Positions 10,604 to 23,352 are shown, numbered from the stretch's first letter. The stretch: 64,000 bases of DNA from Siphonodentalium dalli (GCA_032622095.1 CP136062.1:132015282-132079281), one strand, 5' to 3'. Made by a program: numbers and translations. Notes: a model not told the origin generated them from the sequence alone.

Positions 10604-13377
10604 TTAACTGTGACGTTTTCGGATGTTAGAACATTTGAACAAAACTCAATCTATAATGGTCAAGTTCCGACTGCATTGGTTCGAAAACTGAATTGTCAGA
10701 ATTCTTATATATAGCGCATAAGTCCAATTGCCGTTATATACTGATGTGCTCTCCGCCATCTCCTAATTATACATATTATGTTGATGCCAAAATATACCCA
10801 ACTGAAGTTTTCTACTTCATTCCAAAAGTTCCCTGGTGCAAAATGTATCATGGGTGGTAAGTGGTGCATGCTCTGGTTGCATTTTGCCTCAATATATAGC
10901 TCCTATAGCTGACATATGTGGAACTGTCTGCTTGGTATATGTCATGCATGCACGGGAAGAGGCTTATCTGGTGTCGCCGATTACGACAAGCAGAACGACG
11001 ACTCTAAAGTTGAAATTGGTATGCAACTGATATATAGAGTATATATATAGGACTTTGGTTGCGACATTTTAACGCATCGCGACACAATTTACCTTTTAAC
11101 CAACAGAGTTTCAGAATCTGTTCGTAAGCTAAAACTAAGTGTCTCATTTGAGCTTATTTGGGAAGTTAGTTCTACAGCATGGTAATGTACATGTTAATGT
11201 TGAAAAACTATCCGAAAACTATGCATGTCTATATCTTTAGACAGATAGCTATTATGCCCGGGGGTAGTCCGAATTGACACCGCGCCTTTGCAGACGCAAT
11301 TATTAGAAAGTTTATGCATACTTTGTGAGAATAGTCTCTTAACAACTCAGTCCATGTGAGTTCCATACATTTGTGAATGTTAACCGGCAAATAATCCCAA
11401 ATCTTCGCGGGCCAGCATACCAAATGGTGTCCCCGAAACGACTAGCAACCTTTAAGTGCATATGAGCTACGACAACCAAGTCTTCGAATCGTAAAGGCCT
11501 CGGTGGTACATATATATATGCATATCTTGCCAACGAAATACTGCACGTGGTGGCCAAATTCCGGGGTGATTTTTCACTTAGTGCGTTAGAGCTTTGAACT
11601 AAATCCGTTCATAAACCGGAACCCAATGTAGCGTCCGTGCACAATGTTTTCGTATACAATATGGATTGCACAAGTTACAGATCGCTCTGGCAGCTGTGCT
11701 TTGCATTCGCTGTTGCAGTTGCAGCACACGTTTTGGCCAAAACCACTCATGGGGGAATTTGCGTAATCTAATCAACTAGAAAATAGAGCATGAACCGACA
11801 CCAGTGACATGCATGATGAGATCCACTGCTGACAGGATTTCCCAATAGGAGTATTTCTATATAGGAGCACTTCTAATGAAAATGCTATGGTGGGGAACTC
11901 GAGATTACTTTCTCTGAATATAGCAAGCATGCGTATACGTGACAAGGTTAGAACAATCTAAGAACGAAAAGACACCACTATTGACTATAATATTCAATAT
12001 AACGCACATGCACCCTTGGTCGTCACGGGCATACATACACATTGAAGAGACACGCCCCGCCTTATACACCTATATACACGGGACGACAAGTGTTTCCTAT
12101 TACACAGATATGCTCCCGGCTTCGCTTCTCCATCCAGAAGGTTCGTTCCGATATTGACAACAGCATCGATTTTTCATCCGCCCCTATAGTCTGCTCGCAT
12201 TCACAGAGGTATCGATCGTTTCCACCACACGGAATACATACAGACGTCGTTGTAGGGGCGACGAGCTCTCGGTGGACGCTTCTCTCATTCACCGCCATCC
12301 TTTGAATGGCCGGCCTGCAGCTTCTGTTGTTCCGAAAGCACGATCGATGAGGCAATGGCAACGGATCGGAGGCAAATACTCACTTTTGTGCTAACTTATT
12401 TCATATATATGAATATAATTATTCAAGCCAACGATGTGCAAATTACATGCCTTAAATAGATTTTCGCGTGGGCTGAGCGAGACTACCAATGTGCAAATGG
12501 ATTGAGATGAAATTGCATTGCAGCACGCACGATGCTGTGGTGTTATGGCTTATACGTGCATATGATTGCACGAGAGATTGTGTGTAAGAACAGGTTTTTG
12601 CATGTTATGACTAATCAGCGGTCAATATTCTCTAGAGACTTAATTCTGCTTTAATACAGAACAATTATGCAATGCAAAGAGAATTGGGAATATCAAATGA
12701 TAGATAGTTTTGAATATATGACTACATCATATAGCGCTAAGCCCAGTTACTTATTCGTCTATACATATATGTATATTTCTACGCCACGATGCCAATGTTG
12801 ATATATATGTATAGGTCTCATGACTAGCCGTGCACCCGGCGTTGCTCGATATATGGGGGATGCATGGTGTGGTGCGCGGTATAAATAAAAGCGTGATGTC
12901 ATAAAACCAACACGTGAAGTTGGCGTGGAACTAAAATTTCAGAGTCTGTAATTAATGCCCGCGTGGACTAAAGTCACATCGTAATGTCAAAATGTCGGAT
13001 GCCGTCGGGCATATACTTCATGTATATCTCATGTTACCAGTCAATGAGTCAGATGCATGAATTCGAACTTCATGATGATTAATTATACATAAATACGGAA
13101 TACACAGATATACCCAAACTCACATGCTATTGGTTCCAAAAACATAACGTTGGATGGATCCGGAATGTTATCGAAACATGACGGATTGTGATATTATAAG
13201 ACAATCGGGCCAATGTAAATAGGAGATTATAGGGTATATGCATGATATGTGAACATATAGTCCTAATTTCAAATTAAATGCCCCAGTAGTTTCGAGTCTA
13301 TATATTTAATGGCCGTATGGACCAAATGTGAGATCATATACCTTCAAAACAAGACGTCTGACGGCGTCTGAACTTAA
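10604..13377. other. Gene-free stretch between the two family B MITEs
   Basis: No exon could be supported. One segment, 12040-12360, is richer in G+C and open on both strands. The minus-strand frame (12062-12361) contains a cysteine-rich run, CIPCGGNDRYLCECEQ, loosely like an EGF C-terminal half, but lacks the rest of a domain. It may be chance, a regulatory block or a remnant. Confidence 0.4.
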
Positions 13378-13969
13378 AGGGGTACTGTACCCAAGATGTT
13401 GTTGTTGGTTTCTATAATCCCCGAGTCGGAGAATAAGGTAACAACTTTTCCATTTTTTGAAAGTCTGTTGAGTACGAAGTATTGTTACGGATGGCAAATT
13501 TACCGGAATGCAAACATACAAATTGTCGTTGTCGAGTAATTTTTGTACAGTTTTCAACCAAATGAATCAAATAAACATTATATTATATGCTTAGTAGTCC
13601 CATATACTCATTTAAGTTAGTGTATGGTCACTAGTCAATGAGTGGCTTGGGTTTTCTCCCCGTATAAGCATAATGTTTCAAACGATCGTGTGTGCAATTG
13701 TTTTATTAATCCAGTATCCCTCAATTATAATTTGATTACGTTTTGTACACGGAAATTCCAATTTTAAGAGACGCCATTTTATGGCTGGAGCCATAAAATC
13801 AATTTATATTAAATTATTAACTTTTAAATTATTAAATTTTAAGATAGCCTATTAACCTGAGCGTTTACAGAATACATCTTCGACTCAAATTACTTATATT
13901 TCTATATAGTATCGATAATAGATCGTTGTTATCACCGGGAATTTATTGAAAATGGCGTACAGTACCCCT
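13378..13969 (-). mobile_element. TTAA-target MITE, family B, copy 2 (inverted)
   Basis: Reverse-orientation relative of 10085-10603, with about 70 bp of extra AT-rich sequence in its right half. TTAA lies at 13374-13377 and 13970-13973. The ORFs at 13306-13557 and 13946-14170 run through its ends and are artefacts. Confidence 0.85.
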
Positions 13970-15127
13970 TTAACACAGGTTATTTGGGGAATGAAACGTA
14001 TGGAATATTTCACATCGATCCACCCAGTGCATGGGATTACGAATAAATGGGAGGCCTCAGTTGCGGATATGGCGTCCTTGTTTTTTTTTTGGACATGTTC
14101 CGTGTTTCCAATGGAACAGAAACTGTTGCCTTGGGTACAATATTTCATATCAATCAGCCCTACGATTTAGAGTTTGCAAGAAATGCCGTGGGGAAAACTC
14201 GCGACTCGCGAAAACATCAGCATGTGTACAATGATTGTCTGCATGTTAATATTGAATTTCCCCTATACAATGCTTGTGCAGAAATGTACCGTACAAGCCA
14301 GAGTGGACATGACACCAACAGGCTTCTATATAATTTCTCATGGCCCGACTATCCACGCCCTAAATATAAGTCGGCCCATTATATTCAATATTGCATATAA
14401 GTCAGCAATACTTTACAGATGATCACCATGAAGCCTGCATCTTCACTCCGTATAACTGCATGTTGTCTGCATGCTCCGTTACGATTGCAGCTTCTAGCAG
14501 CTTTCGACTTTACTGCACCATGCATCATTCTGATTTGTGTTATTATGTATACTATTATTTCACCCAAGGGTGATCTAAAGTTTAGGGAAATGTAGCTGTT
14601 ACGTGCCAGCCAAAATTGCACGTGTTTCGGTCTACCATTATAAGTAAACGCTAGTCCAAATATACCTGTCAAATTACCATTGGTTTTGCTGCTTATCCGA
14701 TTGTAATCATACCGAATCGCATCAAACCATCCCAAATATATTGACAGGTGTCAATTGGGACTTACTATAAAGTGCAGGTTGCTATGCTTTAATCTCTAAG
14801 ACATGAATTCACATGTTACTGGCGAGATGTGCAATAGTGCAATAGTGCTTAGTGTGAAATATATACATATACATAAAAGAAGACAGAAAATGGAGAAGAA
14901 GAAGCAGAAAAAGAAGAAAAGAAAAAGAAGTAGATAAGAAGAATAAGATAGAATGAGATAGAAGAAGATTGGTAGATATATATATGGCGGTAGTCTCTCT
15001 GTTATCCATCGTCAGTCCTCATTATCGTCATTTTTATATTCATCTAATACATTCTATCAGTATACTTTTCGAGGATGTCTTATAGCAATACTAATACTAA
15101 TACTAACAACAACAACAGCAGCAATGT
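13970..15127. other. Gene-free stretch with a polypurine tract
   Basis: Overlapping ORFs at 14031-14422 (plus) and 14385-14735 (minus) are unrecognised. From 14876 to 14970 the plus strand is almost pure purine (AGAAGAAGAAGCAGAAAAAG type), a potential triplex-forming tract. Confidence 0.5.
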
Positions 15128-15820
15128 CACACTGACCAACCGTTTCCCCGTTGTGGTGTGCGTTTGGCCGTTGTGGTGTGGCGAAACGCCGTTGTACGGT
15201 GTTTTTGGCGAAATTCGCAAGCGGGTATAGGAGAGGGCTGATCACCAAAATCGGGATGGGGAGTTAATGTGCATATTTATTTTAATGAGACCCCTACAGC
15301 CCTGAAGAAGGATATTATACCCAACGAATGAGCGCTTCCCTGGCTCGCTGTTTGTTTGTACGGCTGAGAAATAGCCTACACAAAATGCCAGGGTGGGCAT
15401 TCTGACCATGGTTCCTCGAGATGAAAGCCTTATTTGCTCACCCCTGAACACAATTTGAAACCCCGCTGGTATTCTCCACGTAAGAAAAATTATCCCCGAT
15501 CATGCTGGTAACGGCCCCAACTCTCCAATGGCCTAAATATTCAATAAAATCCCAATCGAAGTGGGTCAACAGCAGCGATAAAATGACAACGCCGTTGTGG
15601 TTTTGATGGCAACAACGTTGTGGTCGGGCTGGTTTTTCGATTTTCGGCGATCATGCAGTATTTTGATGTTTTTGAGACCAGAACAAGGTGTTTCACGCCT
15701 ATTTCGTATTGTGTATCCAAAATATTACATGTATTATCCGTATAAGCAATGTTTACTCGTGCATGCATGCCACGTAACCTGTCCCCATACACACGTTTTT
15801 GTGCTCCAAATCGAACAAGT
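15128..15820 (+). repeat. Left arm of a 3-kb inverted duplication
   Basis: About 693 bp matching the reverse complement of 17450-18135 at about 90-95% by eye. The outer edge reads CACACTGACCAACCGTTTCC on the left and CACACTGAGCAATCGTTTCC on the right (reversed). The arm holds repeated CGTTGTGGTGTG and CAACAACGTTGTGG words. Clean outer ends suggest long terminal inverted repeats of one mobile element; no clear target duplication was found. Confidence 0.75.
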
Positions 15821-17449
15821 CATGCATTTTTAACAGCCAGCTATGAGGTGTTATGAACTGCCCGTTAATTGTCCATATATGCGGGACATTAATCTTCATT
15901 TTGACTTATATGCTGTATGGTTTTGGTATATTTAGTGTGAATATACGACCGAAAAGTTGGTTGAAATTATGTATATCAGGTGGACAGATATTTCTCATTG
16001 TATTCACCCGTGCCATGATATGTAACCTCATAATGGCCTTCGAGATGATGATTGCTGTTTAAAATAGTCAGACAGAATACTAAAATACAGAGTTTATGTT
16101 ATAATAGACTTACATCAATCATAAATATATCGCAGATATTACTAGATAATATGGTATTGTCAAGTTTGTCCGTTTATGTTGTGTAAATAAAAGTCAAAAC
16201 GTTATATATCCCGACTTTGTTTTGCATAACAAGGCGTACAAACTTTACGCGATAATTATAACACTGATAGGGAAACTGGTTATAGCCACTAACCCTGAAC
16301 TTAGATGGACATACTTGAGACACAAAATTACAACGTAAACGACATGTATAGAAATAACAAACAAAACTTACATATTTAGAACTTTGTTTAGTGATGAACC
16401 ACGAAAAAGGATAGATATTTGATCCCCCAGTGCTCCTGTAGGATACGGGACTTAGGAACAATTCGCGTTATTTCGTATAAAGACACTAACAAAATAACGT
16501 GCATCATTTAAAATGTAATGACACCGCCCTACCCCAGACCCACCCACACAGAAAAGCGAATTTGGGTCATGATAAATAATATTTAACTAAATAAAAATGA
16601 AAAAATAACTTCTTTTGGGTAGAATTATCCTTGCGTTATCGGAAGATATTTCATGTTCCTCATCTCCCCAATAACGATCCTTACCGTATATAAGCTCCAG
16701 CAGTGGACCAATGAAGCTATTTCTATTTTATAACAATACTCAAGAAGCAGACCAGACACGTGTTATTATATAGCATACATCAGATTCATAAATTAGAATT
16801 TCGACGGCGATTATAAAATGTATTAAGAGAACATGATACTCATGAACGTAATCATCATATATGGCATATATGGAAACTAATATATTTATATGTGTGGCTT
16901 TCTTGGAAATACCATTGTGGTAAAACTTTTATGAAATAGGGTGAGGGTAGGTTTTGAGTACGTTTATCATTTTCGTAATCAAATCGCCTATTCGCGCCAA
17001 ATAAACTTGAGTTGGTCAAATAGCAGTATCATGAGTATACAGGACGGGGAACTTACGTCGCTTTGTTATCTATAAGCCGCCCACTTCGTACATTTTATGT
17101 TATATATTTGGTGCATGAGTTATGGGCTATGTGAGAGAACAAATTAATATGTGTGAATTTTACAAATATCAATTAAACGGTTAAGCAGTGTTTGATGTTC
17201 AAATTCGGTGCATATTTCGTTCCTATTTTTCATCTAATTTCTTTGATAAATTCCGAGTTTTTATCATCCACTTGTTATAAAAGATGTAATGATAAATTAT
17301 ATGCCTCATCCACTAGTTTATTCCGTCGGACACAGCCCTTATATCCGCTTTAAATCAATTTTAAATCAAATCCGCTTTTGTTAGAGATTCAAAATGTGAT
17401 GTACGCGCGTTCCACGCCGTGGTATAGGCCTATATGTGGACAATAATAT
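15821..17449. other. Spacer of the inverted duplication
   Basis: About 1.6 kb, AT-rich. ORFs of 69 codons (15853-16062, plus) and 95 codons (16174-16461, minus) resemble nothing I know, and no transposase motif is visible. Confidence 0.5.
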
Positions 17450-18135
17450 ACTTGTTTGGAGCACAAAAAACGTGTTTATGGGGACAGGTTACGTGGCATG
17501 TATACACGAGTAAACATTGCTTATACGGATAATACATGTAATATTTTGGATACACAATACGAAATAGGCGTGAAACACCTTGTTCTGATCTCAAAAACAT
17601 CAAAATACTGCATGATCGCCAAAAATCGAAAAACCAGCCCCGCCACAACGTTGTTGCCATCAAAACCACAACGGCGTTGTCATTTTTTCGCTGCTGTTGA
17701 CTCACTTCGATTGGGATTTTATTGAATATTTAGGCCATTGGAGAGTTGTGGCCGTTACCAGCATGATTGGGGACAATTGTTCTTACATGGAGAATACCAG
17801 CGGGTGTCAAATTGTGTTCAGGGGTGAGCAAATAGGGTTTTTATGTCGAGGAACCATGGTCAGAATTCCCACCCTGGCATTTTGTGTAGGCTATTTCTCA
17901 GCCGTACAAACAAACAGAGTGCCAGGGAAGCGCTCATTCGTTGGGTATAATATCCTTCTTCATGGCTGTAGGGGTCTCATGATAATAAATATGGACATTA
18001 ACTCCCCATCCCGATTTTGGTGATCAGCCCTCTCCTACTCGCTTGCGAATTTCGCCAAAAACACCGTACAACGGCGTTTCGCCACACCACAACGGCCAAA
18101 CGCACATCACAACGGGGAAACGATTGCTCAGTGTG
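17450..18135 (-). repeat. Right arm of the 3-kb inverted duplication
   Basis: Inverted partner of 15128-15820. The paired ORFs in the two arms (for example 15597-15833 plus and 17430-17705 minus) encode nearly the same peptide because of the duplication and carry no recognisable domain. Confidence 0.75.
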
Positions 18136-18209
18136 AATGTGGCTTGATATTTCCATAACAATAATAAAATGTATTCATGCTATAAATTTATATTTCTGTA
18201 TTTGAACGT

Positions 18210-18464
18210 TTATTTCAGATAAAGGGTTAATTTTCTCAAGTCAACGCGACCAGACTTTGTCAGTTGCTCGTAAAACTTTTTCTTATATATAGATGGTGGA
18301 TTCCAATAGTGTTCGGATAAGTATTTCACCCGCAGGTGCCTCAAGTTGGCGCACTTCATAACAAAATGGTATTCGTCACCCAGTTCATTTTTGAACGAGC
18401 TACATAAATCTCTTTTTGCTCCTCGCTTACCCCATCTGCTTGTTTCTACTTCCAATCTATGCAT
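18210..18464 (-). pseudogene. C-terminal fragment of a non-LTR retrotransposon polyprotein (zinc-knuckle-like tail)
   Basis: An 84-codon minus-strand frame contains HRLEVETSRWGKR near the start, then an LCSSF...LGDEYHFVMKCANLRHLRVKYL segment (residues about 21-49) and a basic leucine-rich end. The order C..F/C, (D/E)EYHF, C and R-x-KYL is the usual tail of metazoan LINE polyproteins, where a C-x2-C...H...C cluster binds zinc. Here the second cysteine of the first pair has become phenylalanine, and no reverse transcriptase precedes it. I read it as a short 5'-truncated or decayed LINE remnant. A domesticated exon is possible but nothing supports one. The family assignment is from pattern memory. 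Confidence 0.55.
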
Positions 18465-18539
18465 GTACGTATTTTTTATTAAATATTTTCTCAGACTGAA
18501 GGGGAAATCGGTAATATAGTTTTCTAAGCGGGGGCCGAG

Positions 18540-18955
18540 GCCGGCTCCAAATTAAAGGTGTTTACAAGCGGGATGTTATGTCGCGATCTCTCCATTGTTT
18601 CTCAGTGGATATAATTGAAATTTGGAACGTATATGCCCCTGTTAGGATATGGAATTCATAAACGTTTTAAATTTTTTTTTAAATTCACATTTTTTTTATA
18701 TTATTCAACTGTTTCGTTCTGAAGCATACTATAAAGTGTAAGCTGCCACCTCCAATTAAAATGTGTAAGCGGGCGTGATGTCACATTATCTCCATTGTTT
18801 CTCAATTGATATGAATTAAATTTGGAATTTATGTCCACATTGGGAAATGGAATATATAAACATGAATAAAATATCACAAATTTGTTGATTTGATTTATTT
18901 TAACTGTTTCGTTCTGAAACACGGTCGGCTCCATTTAAAAGGTGTAATCGGCTTA
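18540..18955 (+). repeat. Two-copy tandem repeat of about 196 bp
   Basis: The block starting 'ggctccaaattaaaggtgt' recurs near 18742 and a third partial copy begins near 18926. Each copy contains TCTCCATTGTTTCTCA and ends in CTGTTTCGTTCTGAA. Confidence 0.75.
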
Positions 18956-19479
18956 TGTCCTTTTTGGTATATATAGGTAATCGGATTAACGGGAACTAAT
19001 TGGCGATGCTATAGACAGTAGACTATATAATGGTGGTCGTCTTTGTTGAAACTTATTAGCTGATTTGATGGCAGTTTAGGACATTCGAGGTATATATGTG
19101 GAAACGATTTAGACAAATGTATTTCATGTATAGAGGCAATCCATTCACAATGTTCCCACCGGTCTATATATGGCATCTTGGATGTCATCCTTTGAACCTA
19201 TATATATCGGAAAACCATATAGCCCGCATTTATGAGCAGATAATTTTCAAATTGTTCATACATGCTGAAGTTTCATATCTAGGGGTAATATGGCCATACA
19301 TGTACATAAGCATTATATGTAATTGGTCGCGATTAAACCAGACGTCGCGTTTTGATAATATTATATCAATCACGGTCGTTTTTTTTTTTTTACGTTTTCG
19401 TCGTTTCTCAAGCGATCGGTTGAGGCGTCATATATATGGATATTTTTGTCACGTAACTATATCAAATGTGTAAACCTGG

Positions 19480-20265
19480 TTAATACACATAGTAATGTGT
19501 AGTTTTACATACAAATACATTGACCAAGGGCCGTTCTACACATAATGTGTATATTTTGTTACACACAATTGTGTAAGAACTAAGAGCATGCGCATTGGGG
19601 TGCTTTCTGTTTCATAGTCTGCTACATGACGGCCATATTGTTTGAGTATATTTTTTGGAATACAATCTACAGCGATCGTATATAGACAAGGAAGGTCAGT
19701 TCAGAATTCCGACTTGTAGGTATAATAGTATTAATGATATATGAGGATTTATTTGTTAAAACTTTCATGGCGAATACTGCTCTTAGACTCGTTTACATGA
19801 TTGTTGTATACGGTAATACTAATATTATGCAACCACGCCACGACCCTGGTTTGTTCATTTAAAACGAAAACTCACACACGACAGAGCAAAATATTACGTA
19901 CCATTGTACGCCATGAAAGTTTTAACATATAAATCTCCATATGTCATCAACTATATACCAACAGTTCGGAATACTGAACTTACATTCTTGTCTACGATCT
20001 ATATATGTGTAAGAATCTATACACAAAATGTGTAAGGGATATGTGTTGATTTTATGCACACCAGTGTGTTTTAATGTGTAGAAATTGACCCATTTATTGT
20101 GTAAAAATTGCTACACAATTTGTGTATGTACACGAAACTACACATATACTACACAAATATGATTAAGATCAAAAATGAATAATGATTGTGTAGCAGAGCT
20201 ACACATTGTGTGACATAGTGTGTATAGAAAACCTACACATTAGTCATAAGAGTGTGTCATGGGCT
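19480..20265. mobile_element. Probable MITE built of TGTGTA/TACACA repeats
   Basis: The block is dense in ACACAAT, TGTGTA and TACACA words on both strands. The edges are roughly inverted: GTAATGTGTAGTTTT at about 19492 and, reversed, CTAATGTGTAGGTTTT near 20235-20250. The middle (19580-19990) is ordinary AT-rich sequence. The family is unknown. Confidence 0.5.
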
Positions 20266-20282
20266 AGTTCACTCCACGTTTT

Positions 20283-20350
20283 GCTCAACGTTGCTAGGGG
20301 CCATAACTGCGCAGCTGTTGAGTACTTGTTGAGTAAAATCTTACTCAACG
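20283..20350 (+). repeat. CTCAAC/GTTGAG cluster 1
   Basis: Several CTCAACG and GTTGAGTA words in both orientations. Similar clusters recur at 21951-22030 and 23353-23413, on either side of inserted elements. They may be ends of an older element now broken up. Confidence 0.5.
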
Positions 20351-20499
20351 AGATTTAGAGTGTATATTTAAGCGTCATACCCAACACAACATGAAACACA
20401 CGAGAAAAAAAAACAACAAGAGATGGACTGTCGTCCGGTGCATACCTCCTCGTGGAATACCGCCTAGTGTGGGCACATCTATAACTTATATATATGATG

Positions 20500-21663
20500 G
20501 CTATACTCAGACATATGGATCCAGAAATCAGCATTTTCACATAATGAATAACTATAGAACAAAAAAAAACAAAACAATTGAATGTGCCATTAAATGTCAT
20601 CATAGTGGTGAACATCCATACAAAATTTCATTGAGATCCGAGTATTACTGTTCAAGTTATGAGCTGAACAGACATCGGATGGATCAAACAGCCAACATTT
20701 CCAGATAAACAAAGATGAATTACTCTAGAATGGAAAAGCGGAACAAAATGATGGAACACTCTTTTTAATGTCCCCATAGTAGTGAAAATCCATAGCAAAT
20801 CCCATTGAGATCCCAGTACAACTGTCGAAGTTACGACATGAACAGTCACCAGACGAACCAAAAAAGCCAACATTTCCAGATGAACAAAGATGTATAACTC
20901 TAGAATGGAAAATCCGAACAAAACGATGGAACCCTCTATTTAATGTCCTCATAGTTGTGAACATCCACACCAAATTTGGTTGAGATCCCAGCACAACTGT
21001 TGAAGTTACGACATGAACAGACACCAGACGGACCAAAAAGCCACTATTTCCAGGTAAACAAAGATGAATAACTCTAGAATGGAAAATCTAAACAAAACGA
21101 TGGAACCCTCTATTTAATGTCCTCATAATAGTGAACATCCATACCTAATTTCATTGAGATCTGAGCACTACTGTTCAAGTTATGACATGAACAGACACCA
21201 GATGGACCCAAAATCAAAAATTTCAAGATAAACAAAGATGAATAACTCTAGAATGGAAAATCCGAACAAAACGATGGAACCCTCTATTTAATGTCCTCAT
21301 AGTTGTGAACATCCACACCAAATTTGGTTGAGATCCCAGCACAACTGTTGAAGTTACGACATGAACAGACACCAGACGGACCAAAAAGCCACTATTTCCA
21401 GGTAAACAAAGATGAATAACTCTAGAATGGAAAATCCAAACAAAACGATGGAACCCTCTATTTAATGTCCTCATAATAGTGAACATCCATACCTAATTTC
21501 ATTGAGATCTGAGCACTACTGTTCAAGTTATGACACGAACAGACATCGGACGGACGTACGGACTCACGGACGGACGGACGGACGGACGGACGCACGGACG
21601 GACGGACGGACAGGTGCAAAACAGTATACCCCCCCCCTTTTTTTTTTAAAGGGGGTATAACTA
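20500..21663 (+). mobile_element. Pearl/HINE-type Helitron-related element with about 176-bp tandem repeats
   Basis: Six tandem units of about 176 bp (first and last partial or diverged) can be followed by the word TAATGTCCTCATAGT at about 20767, 20943, 21117, 21293 and 21470. Then come an (ACGG)n stretch at 21547-21612 and a hairpin at 21623-21661 (AGTATACCCCC..GGGGGTATAACT). The element ends CTAG at 21660-21663, followed by T. Core tandem repeats, a tetranucleotide microsatellite and a terminal hairpin are the layout of pearl and HINE elements of bivalves and other invertebrates. The long minus-strand ORFs here simply translate the repeat. Confidence 0.7.
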
Positions 21664-21950
21664 GTTGCATGCATCAGATCACCCATGAATTATTTTACAA
21701 AGAATTAATCACGTACATTTCAGCTGTACATTTGGGGAAAATTATACATTTAATATTGAAACTTTAAAAAATATGGATCGACATTATATTTGAGGTAATC
21801 TAAATATTTGACATAATTTTATTATATATATATAATATATATATGTAGACAATTAATGTTTCATTCTGTTATATGTCGAGAATCCTACACATGTCACCCG
21901 TGACTGAAACATGGCGCCATAATGCAACGTTCGGTGTAATTTCCATTATA

Positions 21951-22030
21951 CTCAACAAATTGAGTACAATTTTTACTCAACACTGAAAGTGAAATCGCTC
22001 AACAACCGATTTATTTTGCTCAACAGTTGA
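21951..22030 (+). repeat. CTCAAC/GTTGAG cluster 2
   Basis: Five CTCAACA-type words with the complementary TTGAGTA. Between the clusters lies the pearl/HINE element, so clusters 1 and 2 may once have been adjacent. Confidence 0.5.
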
Positions 22031-22211
22031 CTGAAAAGTGTAGATTTCTCAGTTAAAGAAAGGAGTTGGCTAGGAATATGTGTTGTTAGAATTCTCGAAA
22101 CTGAACTGGATCATCCATGATCAGTGACCGAATCATGCAGATTTGGAAATATCGGGAAATATATGAAATTCCAGATATGGTATCCGAAAATAGTCTGTTG
22201 GAAGATATTAA

Positions 22212-22680
22212 AGGTACTCAACCCGATAAAACTCCTCTCAATTACTATTTCAATGGCTTCGGGGGTCAAAAATATTTGATTCGAGTCGAGGAAGTCACCC
22301 ATCAAAGCTCAGATTTGTTAGATATCGATTTTAGAAATCTATTATTTTTCATAATCGGGAATACTATCTGGCCCAGAACTCAGTCAAAATTGCGTTAAAA
22401 TTACCACTTGATTTTAGAGTTATCCATCCTTGTCTGTTTGAATAGATTTGGAGAACACATCCAGAGCAGATTACGGCAGTTAGCAGTACTCATCTCGAGT
22501 TTATAACAAATTTCAAAAATCAATATCTAATAACTCTGAGCTTTATTTGATGGGTTCCTCGACTCGAATCAAATATTTTTTACCCCCAAAGCCAAAGAAA
22601 TAGTAATATAGGACCCTCCGATCGGATTGTTGTTGTTGGAATCTGTTGAGATGGGGACCCTCTTTACGGGTTGAGTACCT
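22212..22680 (+). mobile_element. TTAA-target MITE, family A, copy 3
   Basis: 469 bp, nearly identical to copies 1 and 4. TTAA at 22208-22211 and 22681-22684, with flanks unlike those of the other copies, so this is an independent insertion. The ORFs at 22111-22305 and 22117-22398 lie in its long inverted end. Confidence 0.9.
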
Positions 22681-22849
22681 TTAAATTATTCTGTGATATA
22701 TCTGATTCATATAGTTCATGTCCGGATTGTTTGTGGTGTCCATGAAATTAGAACCCCGGCCTCAAAATGTTTACTTTTTGATGAGGCGATGAACTTATGA
22801 ATTCCGAAATATATATATCGCCCTAAACATCTTGAAATGCGTTGATTAA

Positions 22850-23318
22850 AGGTACTCAACCCGATAACACTCCTCTCAATTACTATTTCAATGGCTTCGG
22901 GGGTCAAAAATATTTGATTCGAGTCGAGGAAGTCACCCATCAAAGCTCAGATTTGTTAGATATCGATTTTAGAAATCTATTATTTTTCATTATCGGGAAT
23001 ACTATCTGGCCCAGAACTCAGTCAAAATTGCGTTAAAATTACCACTTGATTTTAGAGTTATTCATCCTTGTCTGTTTGAATAGATTTGGAGTACACATCC
23101 AGAGCAGATTACGGCAGTTATTAGTACTCATCTCGAGAACATAACAAATTTGAAAAATCAATATCTAATAACTCTGAGCTTTGTTTGATGGGTTCCTCGA
23201 CTCGAATCAAATATTTTTTACCCCCAAAGCCAAAGAAATAGTAATATAGGACCCTCTGATCGGATTGTTGTTGTTGGAATCTGTTGAGATGGGGACCCTC
23301 TTTACGGGTTGAGTACCT
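22850..23318 (+). mobile_element. TTAA-target MITE, family A, copy 4
   Basis: 469 bp in the same orientation as copy 3 and only 170 bp away. TTAA at 22846-22849 and 23319-23322. The very low divergence among the four copies implies recent activity. Confidence 0.9.
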
Positions 23319-23352
23319 TTAAATCCGCGAATCAGATAGCATGGTTTGTCAT

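Noticed and set aside
20652-21486. Repetitive minus-strand ORFs (MFTTMRTLNRGFHRF type)
   Set aside because: They are translations of the 176-bp tandem repeat, whose period happens to leave some frames open.
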